DNA of 7,770 nucleotides, taken from Acidobacteriota bacterium. Its GTDB lineage: Bacteria > Acidobacteriota > Blastocatellia > Pyrinomonadales > Pyrinomonadaceae. Positions within the stretch are counted from its first letter, which is position 1, and each line of letters starts with the position of its first letter. Below the pieces are notes generated by a model. It was not told the DNA's origin. It searched no databases and saw nothing but the letters and a program-made list of their open reading frames with translations. The position numbers and the translations under genes were made by a program. Where the stretch lies: positions 1-7,770 of the forward strand of contig QHXH01000224.1 in assembly GCA_003222855.1 (NCBI GenBank). The letters are read 5' to 3'. Shown here one piece after another: positions 1 to 5,424 of this stretch.

Positions 1-1
1 T

Positions 2-1099
2 GTTACCAGGAGTCCCGTCTGCTACGCAACTACCACCGCGAGAGACTATTGCACGCCAAGAGTTTTTCGCGCGCCGGGCAACCGGCTGTTTCATAATAAA
101 GGCGACGGCACATTTGAAGATGTAACGGTTAACGCCGGTATCGACAAAGAGTTCGGTCACGGCCTGGGTGTGGTCACCGCGGATTTTAATGGCGACGGCT
201 GGACGGATATTTACGTCGCTAACGATGGCGATCCCAACCAACTCTGGATTAACCGGAAGAACGGCACCTTTGAGAACGAAGCGCTTCTGGCCGGGGCTGC
301 CGTCAACCGAGACGGCAAAGCTGAGGCTGGCATGGGTGTTGATGCCGGAGACTTTGACGCGAACGGAACTGAAGACATCTTTGTCACTCACTTGATGGAC
401 GAGACCAATACGCTCTTCACGAATTTGGGAAAAGGCTTGTTTGAGGATCGCACCCGCGAGACGGGTCTGGGAATGCCCGGCCATCGCTTCACCGGCTTTG
501 GCACATTGTTCTTTGATTATGACAACGATGGCTGGCTCGACTTACTGGTGGCAAATGGCGCAGTCCAATTGTTGCCCGAGTTGTTGAGGAAGGGAGATCC
601 TTACCCTCTCGGTCAACCGAATCAGCTTTTTCACAATACCGGCCGGAGGGCCTTCGTCGATACCTCTTCACAGGCAGGCGAGGCGTTTCAACTTCTCGAA
701 GTCAGTCGCGGCGCCGCTTTCGGCGATTTGGATAACGACGGAGACATCGACGTTCTCATCACCAACAACAACGGCCCGGCCAGGCTGATTTTGAATAATG
801 TTGGCAATCGAAACCATTGGCTGGGATTGCGATTGATTGGTAAGAACATCAACCGCGACATGTTGGGGGCCCAGGTAGAGATCGTCATCTCGAAAGAGCG
901 AACACTATGGCGACGAGTGAGAACTGATGGCAGTTATCTTTCGGCGAATGACCCCCGCGTAATCGGTGGACTGGGCGCCGCGCTGGCAGTGGAAGCTGTG
1001 CGCGTGCGCTGGCCCGGCGGGGCCATCGAGGAATGGAAGAATCCCCGGATTGATCAATATACTACGTTGCAGGAAGGCACTGGCCTGCGGACGAAATGA
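2..1099 (+). CDS. CRTAC1-like FG-GAP/VCBS repeat protein with C-terminal ASPIC/UnbV domain (5' end outside window)
   Basis: The frame is open from the window edge to TGA at 1097-1099 (365 codons), so the N-terminus and signal peptide lie upstream. The first ATG-type start inside (170) is not the true start: family sequence, including a Cys-Tyr...DYC stretch and RLFHNKGDGTFEDV, precedes it in the same frame. Asp-rich calcium-binding-type blades are visible: DFNGDGWTDIYVAN, DFDANGTEDIFV, DYDNDGWLDLLVANG and DLDNDGDIDVLITN. The last 100 or so residues match the ASPIC/UnbV domain (NHWLGLRLIG, then GSYLSANDPRVIGGLG and VRVRWPGG). In this family the blades form an extracellular beta-propeller; a specific ligand cannot be told from sequence. 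It is followed by a TPR gene after 182 bp. CRTAC1-type and TPR proteins are often neighbours in Acidobacteriota (general knowledge). Family assignment is secure; the biological role is unknown. Confidence 0.93.
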   Translation, partial: VTRSPVCYATTTARDYCTPRVFRAPGNRLFHNKGDGTFEDVTVNAGIDKEFGHGLGVVTADFNGDGWTDIYVANDGDPNQLWINRKNGTFENEALLAGAAVNRDGKAEAGMGVDAGDFDANGTEDIFVTHLMDETNTLFTNLGKGLFEDRTRETGLGMPGHRFTGFGTLFFDYDNDGWLDLLVANGAVQLLPELLRKGDPYPLGQPNQLFHNTGRRAFVDTSSQAGEAFQLLEVSRGAAFGDLDNDGDIDVLITNNNGPARLILNNVGNRNHWLGLRLIGKNINRDMLGAQVEIVISKERTLWRRVRTDGSYLSANDPRVIGGLGAALAVEAVRVRWPGGAIEEWKNPRIDQYTTLQEGTGLRTK

Positions 1100-1188
1100 G
1101 GGAATACGCAGAGAAAACCGAAATTAGAGCACCACTGAAATGAAGGCAAGCCTGCAGAGTTCAACCTTCAAGTTGCTGATTTCATTTG

Positions 1189-1202
1189 CAAGCTGAAGCT
1201 TG
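1189..1202. repeat. Small palindrome in the gap between the FG-GAP and TPR genes
   Basis: CAAGCT and AGCTTG flank a two-base centre (GA), forming a 6-bp stem. It lies 90 bp after the FG-GAP stop and 80 bp before the TPR start. There is no T-run after it, so it is a weak candidate for an intrinsic terminator. I see no convincing promoter or other element in 1100-1281. Confidence 0.3.
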
Positions 1203-1281
1203 AAAGCCGAATTGATTAATGGTCGCGCCACTTTGGTTCAGCCGGTTAAGGCGCTAAGAACGATTCATAACGTCTGCTACG

Positions 1282-2700
1282 ATGAAGGTCATGATCGAGA
1301 CTAGAAAAACTCGCATCTGTCGACAGTGGGGACTTTGCTTCGCGCTGTTAACCATCCTTTCGCTTGCTTCGGAAACTCGTCCGCAAGGTAATGCACGAGT
1401 GAATGATTTTCTGCCGCCACCCAGAGCTAATCTTCTGCCATTGCATTGGCCGGATCTGACGAAGTTGGAACCCGAGGTGCGCGAACAACTGGCGAACCTG
1501 CAAGCTGGGCTCGCCGCGACCACAAAGAACCCCAACACCAAAGGGGCAGTGCTCGGCCAGGCTTATGGCACGATGGGAGAAAACTATCAAGCGTATTCGC
1601 TGAACGCTGCGGCCCGAGAATGTTATCTCAACGCCACCAGGCTGGCGCCGCAAGATTTCCGCTGGGTCTATCTCCTCGGCAAGCTGGATCAGCAGGAAGA
1701 TATGACTGAGGATGCCATCCGCCGCTACCGCAGCAGCGGCGCGTTGCAACCTGAATACCTGGCCGTGCCGGTGAATCTCGGAAACATCTATCTGCAACTT
1801 AACCGGCTGGAAGAGGCGAAAGAAAATTTCAAAAGGGCGCTGGTAATCGATAAGAACTGTGCGGCAGCACTCTATGGCCTGGGACAGGTCGCGCTGTCGC
1901 AAAAAAATTACGACGAAGCGATCGATGACCTGGAAGCGGCGCTGGCGCTGGCGCCTGGAGCGAATCGGATTCATTATGCCCTGGCCATGGCCTATCGAAA
2001 CCTGGGGGATGTAAAGAACGCGACGGTCCATCTGGCGCAACAAGGCACGGTCGGCGTGCGAGTTAACGATCCGCTGTTGGATAGTCTGCAAGAGTTGATC
2101 AAAGGAGAGCGTATCCACCTGATTCGTGGCAAGCTGGCCCTCGAATCCCGAAGGTATACCGAAGCGATCGATGAATTTCGCCGGGCGATCATGGCAAACC
2201 GTGAGAGCCTTCCCGCCCACATCAACCTGGGAGCGGCGCTTCTTCAAACTGGAGATCCAAAAGGCGCGGCGGCGAATTTTGAACAGGCTCTCCGCATCGA
2301 TCCCGAAAATACTAACGCCCATTACAATCTGGCTATTCTGTTGGCGAATGACAATAAACACGAAACAGCGATTCCCCATTTGCACTACATTCTCAGTCTT
2401 GATCCGAAAGATGCCAGCGCCCGTTCTTTTCTCGCCGGGGAACTGTTGAAGGCCGGACAACTGGACGAGGCGCTGGTCGAGTTTTCTCGTATAGCCGAAA
2501 CAGATCCCAATAACGAGGAAGCCTTGCTGAACCAGGTGAAACTTTTGCAGCAGAAGCATGGCTATAGGCAGGCGCTGGACCGCTTGAAAAAAGCGCATGA
2601 GCAGTATCCGCAAAAAGGGCAGACCGCGTTGATGCTGGCGTATCTGCTCGCGGCTTCACCACAATACGATTTGCGCGATGGCGCAATTGGCTCTGGCTGA
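1282..2700 (+). CDS. Exported TPR-repeat protein, C-terminus lost by frameshift
   Basis: A 472-residue frame begins at ATG 1282; ATG 1291 is an equally possible start, and neither has a clear Shine-Dalgarno. Residues 1-35 look like a signal peptide: basic RKTRICRQ, then hydrophobic WGLCFALLTILSLAS. The mature part is a chain of about ten TPR units from about residue 95 to 460, with typical pieces such as AVPVNLGNIYLQLNRLEEAK, AAALYGLGQVALSQKNYDEA and AHYNLAILLANDNKHETA. TPRs make a helical scaffold for protein-protein contacts, probably periplasmic here. The family pattern stops at ASPQYDLRDG (about 2680) and is followed by only AIGSG and TGA. The expected ending (ALAELGRCAEAAEWQRRM) lies in frame 2 at 2678-2914. 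This indicates an internal deletion plus frameshift at about 2674-2683. The truncated product may still fold, since most repeats are intact. It lies upstream of the DUF3179 gene and may be cotranscribed with it. Confidence 0.85.
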   Translation: MKVMIETRKTRICRQWGLCFALLTILSLASETRPQGNARVNDFLPPPRANLLPLHWPDLTKLEPEVREQLANLQAGLAATTKNPNTKGAVLGQAYGTMGENYQAYSLNAAARECYLNATRLAPQDFRWVYLLGKLDQQEDMTEDAIRRYRSSGALQPEYLAVPVNLGNIYLQLNRLEEAKENFKRALVIDKNCAAALYGLGQVALSQKNYDEAIDDLEAALALAPGANRIHYALAMAYRNLGDVKNATVHLAQQGTVGVRVNDPLLDSLQELIKGERIHLIRGKLALESRRYTEAIDEFRRAIMANRESLPAHINLGAALLQTGDPKGAAANFEQALRIDPENTNAHYNLAILLANDNKHETAIPHLHYILSLDPKDASARSFLAGELLKAGQLDEALVEFSRIAETDPNNEEALLNQVKLLQQKHGYRQALDRLKKAHEQYPQKGQTALMLAYLLAASPQYDLRDGAIGSG

Positions 2701-2914
2701 GCTCGGCCGATGTGCTGAAGCAGCCGAGTGGCAACGGCGGATGATCGCCGTGGCCGGACAACAGCACCGGACAGATTTGCTTGAGCGCTTGAATACCGAT
2801 CTCAAGCTATACGAACAGCAGCAGCCCTGCCGGCCGGCAGCTGAAGTGGGCAACGAAAATCGAAACCAACAAAATGCCAGCCTGATTTTTCGGTTACCGA
2901 AGAAAATGAATTGA
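2678..2914 (+). pseudogene. Displaced C-terminal fragment of the TPR protein (frame 2)
   Basis: The translation carries LALAELGRCAEAAEWQRRM, then a helix with LLERLNTDLKLYEQQQPCRP. This is how large exported TPR proteins of this group commonly end, so the fragment is the natural C-terminus of the preceding gene shifted into another frame. It overlaps that gene by 23 bp. An ATG at 2678 opens the frame but has no ribosome binding site, so independent expression is unlikely. About 20-25 codons that should join DLRDG to this segment are missing; this estimate comes from memory of the family. The last 25 residues (after RPAAEVGNENRN) are not recognisable. The stop is 9 bp before the DUF3179 start, consistent with an operon. 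Confidence 0.7.
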
Positions 2915-2923
2915 GCTCGAAAA

Positions 2924-4186
2924 ATGGAAGACCTCTTAACCAAAGCCAGCGCCCGGACTGGCACGCACACCGGGAGCCGATTGATCTGGCTGGCCCTGTT
3001 TGGTTTTCTCGTGCTCTCAATAGCTTTCGTAGCCGTCCCGGTCTTTCTGATTCAGCCGTTTCGTCCGCAGACACAGAGAGCGCTTGAAGTTTCGTATTTG
3101 CTGCGCGCCTGGTCACCGCTGGCAACAGTTATTATTCTGCTCGCTGTGTTTGCGTTGGCGAGTTGGCAATGGAAACAGATTCATCGCTGGTGGCGCAAAG
3201 CGCTGTTATTGATCATTCTCTTCTTGTCAATTGTACCTGCCTGGTTTGCCCGTCAGAATCACTTCGAGTGGATGTTCAATCCGCTTCACCACAGCTCTTA
3301 TGTCAAAGTCGCTGACGCCGGTTTCGTCCGCGACTCAGACATGGTCCTGGCGGTCAAGCTCAACAACGAGGCCGTTGCATACCCAGTGAGGCTAATGGCC
3401 TATCATCACGTGGTCCAGGACACCGTCGGGGGCACGCCAATCTGTGCAACTTATTGAACGCTCTGTCACACCGGTCTGGTGTGGGAGACAACAGTTGACG
3501 GACGCGTACTGCATTTTCATCTCGCCGGTATCAACAACCAGAATTTCATCATGAGAGATGAAGAGACTGGCTCGTGGTGGCAGCAGGTGACTGGCGAAGC
3601 GATCTTTGGTCCGCTTAAGGGCAAGCGCCTCAAGCCGGTTTTTTTGGACGAGCTTACTTTTGGCACCTGGAAACGTGAACAGCCTCAGGCGCGCGTGCTT
3701 CGTCCTGACGAACAGATTGCTGCCAGCGGAAAATATGCTCCAGCTGATTGGGAAGAACGAATGTTGCGCATGCCGGTGGCGACGCAGATAAGTGCGCCTG
3801 GGCTGGATAAGCGCGAACTCGTAGTCGGAATAAACGTCAATGGAACAGCTTTGGCTTATCCAGTCACTGCCCTGCAAAAGCAGAATCCGATAATCGATAA
3901 AGTCGGCGGCACTCCAGTGATAGTCCTTATGAGCGAAGACGGTCAATCGGTCCGGGCCTTTGAAAGAAAGATTGACGGTCAGGAGCGCGAGTTCTTTCTC
4001 AAACCAAGCTCGTCACCAATGCGGTTGATTGATGACCGGGGCACAGAATGGGATTTTACCGGCATGGCCCTCAACGGAGATCTCGCGGGGAAACAGCTGC
4101 CGAAAATTGCAGTGCTGAAGGATTATTGGTTTGACTGGAAAACCTATAATCCGAATACAGTCGTTTACACCCTTGGGGACAGATGA
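2924..4186 (+). CDS. DUF3179 membrane protein, probable selenoprotein (in-frame TGA = Sec178)
   Basis: The product is 420 residues if TGA 3455-3457 is read through as selenocysteine. Residues 20-43, 64-83 and 92-108 are hydrophobic, giving three membrane segments. The DUF3179 domain follows from about 140: AYPVRLMAYHHVVQDTVGG, then TPICATY-U-TLCHTGLVW, then SWWQQVTGEAIFGPLKGKRL at 217-236. Family members carry TYCxLC at this point, so the TGA sits on the first Cys of a CxxC and makes U178xxC181. The reading frame is the same on both sides (2924 and 3479 differ by a multiple of 3), and 242 sense codons follow with no other lesion. A hairpin at 3462-3488 resembles a bacterial SECIS. A second, weaker copy of the module (AYPVTALQKQNPIIDKVGG) lies at about 312-330. 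DUF3179 function is unknown; a redox role for UxxC is inference. ATG 2924 lacks a strong Shine-Dalgarno. The alternative is a nonsense-mutated pseudogene. Confidence 0.82.
3455..3457 (+). other. Candidate selenocysteine codon (TGA) in the DUF3179 gene
   Basis: Codons around it read ACT TAT TGA ACG CTC TGT CAC, i.e. T-Y-U-T-L-C-H. The position is the conserved first Cys of TYCxLC in DUF3179 proteins, one base away from TGT or TGC. The downstream fragment on its own would have to start at GTG 3479, without a ribosome binding site and missing the conserved TLCHTG residues. Confidence 0.78.
3462..3488 (+). promoter_or_regulatory. SECIS-like hairpin after the DUF3179 TGA
   Basis: CACACC (3467-3472) pairs perfectly with GGTGTG (3478-3483) around a five-base loop, GGTCT (3473-3477). 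Below this come a U-G wobble and a G-G mismatch, then TCT/AGA (3462-3464 with 3486-3488). The loop starts at the 16th base after TGA. E. coli fdhF has a SECIS loop containing GGUCU at a similar distance, where G and U are contacted by SelB. The bases also encode conserved CHTGLVW residues, so part of the pairing could be a coding coincidence. Confidence 0.68.
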
Positions 4187-4197
4187 GCCACGTTCGT

Positions 4198-4241
4198 TAG
4201 CTCCGTAGGAGCGCGATGTTTATAGCATTGCGAGTCAATGC
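4198..4241 (+). repeat. Palindromic repeat copy 1 (two hairpins)
   Basis: Hairpin one is GCTCC-GTA-GGAGC at 4200-4212. The linker GCGATGTTTATA follows. Hairpin two pairs GCATTG (4225-4230) with CAATGC (4236-4241). It starts 12 bp after the DUF3179 stop. Confidence 0.8.
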
Positions 4242-4248
4242 AACGAGC

Positions 4249-4266
4249 AACTCCGTAGTGCTCTGT
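4249..4266 (+). repeat. Palindromic repeat copy 2 (degenerate)
   Basis: AACTCCGTAGTGCTCTG matches the first hairpin of the family, but the right arm is altered, so the stem is broken. It looks like a decayed copy. Confidence 0.5.
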
Positions 4267-4315
4267 CAGTGTGTTGCTGTTGTGCGTCATAAAAAACAGC
4301 TTGAGGAAACGGCCT

Positions 4316-4353
4316 TAGTCCCGTAGGGACGAAATATTTATAGCCCAATGGGC
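4316..4353 (+). repeat. Palindromic repeat copy 3 (two hairpins, GTCCC variant)
   Basis: Hairpin one is GTCCC-GTA-GGGAC (4318-4330). Both arms differ from copy 1 in a way that keeps the pairing. The linker GAAATATTTATA follows, then hairpin two GCCC-AAT-GGGC (4343-4353). The layout equals copy 1 with different stem bases. Confidence 0.8.
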
Positions 4354-4369
4354 CCAACATAACTGACCA

Positions 4370-4425
4370 AGCTCCGTAGGAGCGAAATATTATCGAGCTG
4401 AGTCACATTTCGCTCCTACGGAGCT
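4370..4425. repeat. Palindromic repeat copies 4 and 5, head to head (19-bp inverted arms)
   Basis: Positions 4370-4388 and 4407-4425 are perfect reverse complements of 19 bp, separated by 18 bp. Each arm contains its own GCTCC-GTA-GGAGC palindrome, so the region can fold either as two small hairpins or as one long one. Confidence 0.85.
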
Positions 4426-4447
4426 ACGGTCGTTGGATCGGCTGTTG

Positions 4448-4476
4448 CTATAAACATCCGGCTCCTACGGAGCTAA
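4448..4476 (-). repeat. Palindromic repeat copy 6
   Basis: On the minus strand it reads TTTAGCTCCGTAGGAGC and then GGATGTTTATAG, matching copy 1 over the first hairpin and linker. The second hairpin is not clear. Confidence 0.8.
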
Positions 4477-4561
4477 ACGATTCGCGACGGTTGTATGGCG
4501 TTCTTTCCTTGTCCCTTGGCAATACTGTTATCTCAGCAACACACTAAGGGAGCATAACTAG

Positions 4562-4590
4562 CAGCTCCGTAGGAGCGACATGTTCGAAAC
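4562..4590 (+). repeat. Palindromic repeat copy 7
   Basis: GCTCCGTAGGAGC at 4564-4576 is followed by GACATGTTCGAAAC, a diverged linker. Confidence 0.75.
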
Positions 4591-4611
4591 GCTGACTAGG
4601 GAATCCATCGC

Positions 4612-4680
4612 GCTCATACGGAGCCCGCGAAATCTCTTGTCGCGGGAAGCTATGAACATTTCGTCCCTACGGGACTTAAT
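4612..4680 (-). repeat. Palindromic repeat copies 8 (degenerate) and 9, both reading leftwards
   Basis: On the minus strand, copy 9 starts with TTAAGTCCCGTAGGGAC (palindrome 4663-4675) and the linker GAAATGTTCATAG. A 7-bp stem of CCCGCGA (4624-4630) and TCGCGGG (4640-4646) comes next, in the place of the second hairpin. Copy 8 (GCTCCGTATGAGC on the minus strand, 4612-4624) adjoins it. The beginning of copy 9 overlaps the TAA stop of the AhpD-like gene at 4676-4678. Confidence 0.75.
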
Positions 4681-5172
4681 CCCGCCCCACTCCCAAAGCG
4701 TCTGCCACCCGATTGATATAGTTGAACCTCGGGAGATGCGCGTGGCATCACAAGTCAACTGCGATGCGTAGTCAAGCATGATCCGATCCTGCTCTGAGAT
4801 CGGGGCGGTCCTGTAATCGTCTTGCAGGGCCCTTACGAGTTCTTCATCCAATGTAACGCGACGCAGAAACTCTGCGTGAGACTCAATTCAATAATGACAG
4901 CGATTCTTTACCGAGACGACCGTCGTGATCATTTCCTGTTGCCGTCTGGTCAATGGCAACTGAGGAGACATCAAGGATCCGAAGGTGGCAAATGCATGAT
5001 AAAGAGCGTCGGGAATTAAGCTGTGCGACGCGACGATCTGCGATGCCTGTCCACCGGGCGCGGGGTGAATCGGCACAGCATATTCGGCTGGATACAACTC
5101 ACGTTGCGCTTCCACCGCGCGGCGCAAATCCTCGCCAGCTTCGGACCAGGGTATGGTCTTGATCCAGGTCAT
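4676..5172 (-). CDS. AhpD-like peroxidase-related protein, probable selenoprotein (CxxU), with a frameshift near the 3' end
   Basis: Starting at ATG 5172-5170, the frame gives MTWIKTIPWSEAGEDLRRAV, then ASHSLIPDALYHAFATFG, PLTRRQQEMITTVVSVKNRC and HY up to residue 94. This is a carboxymuconolactone decarboxylase/AhpD-fold, peroxidase-related protein. The next codon is TGA (4890-4888), then IESHAEFLRRVTLDEELVRA continues in frame. The TGA thus replaces the second Cys of the CxxC...H active site: C92-H-Y-U95-xxx-H99. AhpD-type enzymes use this pair in thiol-dependent peroxide reduction. A hairpin at 4861-4877 could be the SECIS. After DATRISR (codon ending 4729) the frame changes: FNYINRVADALGVGRD and TAA (4676-4678) continue two bases out of phase, with about 25 family codons missing. 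Without the shift the frame would run to TAG at 4558 through repeat DNA. Normal members are roughly 180-190 residues. It may be a decaying gene or contain an assembly error. Confidence 0.78.
4861..4877 (-). promoter_or_regulatory. SECIS-like hairpin after the TGA of the AhpD-like gene
   Basis: On the minus strand ACGCAGA (4877-4871) pairs perfectly with TCTGCGT (4867-4861) around the loop GTT. The loop starts at the 18th base after TGA (4890-4888). A stable stem with a small loop beginning with G, 16-37 bases past the UGA, is the usual bacterial SECIS pattern. It differs in sequence from the hairpin in the DUF3179 gene. Confidence 0.62.
4888..4890 (-). other. Candidate selenocysteine codon (TGA) in the AhpD-like gene
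   Basis: On the minus strand the codons are TGT CAT TAT TGA ATT GAG TCT CAC, i.e. C-H-Y-U-I-E-S-H. This is the position of the second redox Cys of the AhpD active site. Confidence 0.75.
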
Positions 5173-5181
5173 AGAAAGTCA

Positions 5182-5195
5182 TCGGCTTTAGCCGA
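5182..5195. repeat. Small palindrome just upstream of the AhpD-like gene
   Basis: TCGGCT and AGCCGA surround a two-base centre, ending about 10 bp before the ATG at 5172 on the minus strand. In the mRNA it would form a 5'-leader hairpin close to the start, which has no visible Shine-Dalgarno. Whether it regulates anything is unknown. The rest of 5173-5263 shows nothing definite. Confidence 0.45.
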
Positions 5196-5263
5196 ACCGA
5201 ACAACGACGGCCTTACACAAAAAGCCCATCATAGAATCCGCTGCTCATTAGAAGTGCCCCTGA

Positions 5264-5397
5264 CGTTACAGAACCGCGAGCGGTAGCGAGCGGGATAAGA
5301 ACGCAACTCTTCAATCAAGCAATGCTTTGGTAGAATTCAACGAACTTGCGTAGGTTCTGCCCTTATCCCGCTCGCTACCGCTCGCGGTTCTGTAACG
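5264..5397. repeat. 36-bp perfect inverted repeat, MITE-like or terminator element
   Basis: Positions 5264-5299 and 5362-5397 are exact reverse complements, with outer ends CGTTACAGAACCGCGAGCGG. The 62-bp spacer continues the symmetry loosely: ACGCAA (5301-5306) faces TTGCGT (5346-5351), and a small AAGC-AAT-GCTT hairpin lies at the centre (5317-5327). The whole 134 bp can form a long cruciform or hairpin. It sits 27 bp beyond the ROK kinase stop and could end that operon's transcript. No coding capacity and no clear target-site duplication are visible. It is probably a non-autonomous repeat element. Confidence 0.8.
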
Positions 5398-5424
5398 ATG
5401 CCCTGCGCTCATCGTGACTTCACA

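Larger units (their letters stand above)
4187..4675. repeat. Gene-free interval with about nine copies of a palindromic repeat, in both orientations
   Basis: No credible gene starts in this stretch. It is filled with short repeats built around GCTCCGTAGGAGC or its variant GTCCCGTAGGGAC, each followed in the best copies by a linker like GAAATATTTATAG. Forward copies lie at 4198, 4249 (degenerate), 4316, 4370 and 4562. Reverse copies lie at 4407, 4448, 4612 (degenerate) and 4650. The cluster separates two converging genes, so transcription from both sides ends in it, and the hairpins may stop transcripts or protect their 3' ends. It resembles REP-type intergenic repeats; no mobile gene or terminal repeat of a transposon is visible. 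Confidence 0.85.

Noticed and set aside
1097..1099. TGA at the end of the FG-GAP gene as another Sec codon
   Set aside because: The ASPIC/UnbV domain is complete before it, and no conserved sequence follows in frame.
1348..2613. Long minus-strand frame of 421 residues opposite the TPR gene
   Set aside because: It is a shadow of the TPR coding strand. The protein is rich in Arg and Gln with no family pattern, while the plus strand has clear TPR repeats.
3392..3946. Minus-strand frame of 184 residues opposite the DUF3179 gene
   Set aside because: It has no recognisable sequence pattern and lies antisense to conserved DUF3179 coding sequence.
3479..4186. A separate 235-residue gene starting at GTG 3479
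   Set aside because: It has no ribosome binding site, starts in the middle of the conserved DUF3179 motif and is in the same frame as the upstream part. It is better explained as the continuation past the TGA.
4198..4680. CRISPR array
   Set aside because: The repeats are irregularly spaced, occur in both orientations, vary in sequence and have no uniform spacers.
4558..4851. A separate minus-strand gene of 97 residues
   Set aside because: Its first 40 residues are the AhpD-like protein continuing after the TGA. The remainder runs out of frame into the repeat cluster.
4822..5286. Short plus-strand frames at 4822-5286
   Set aside because: They are antisense to the AhpD-like gene and have no ribosome binding site or family pattern.
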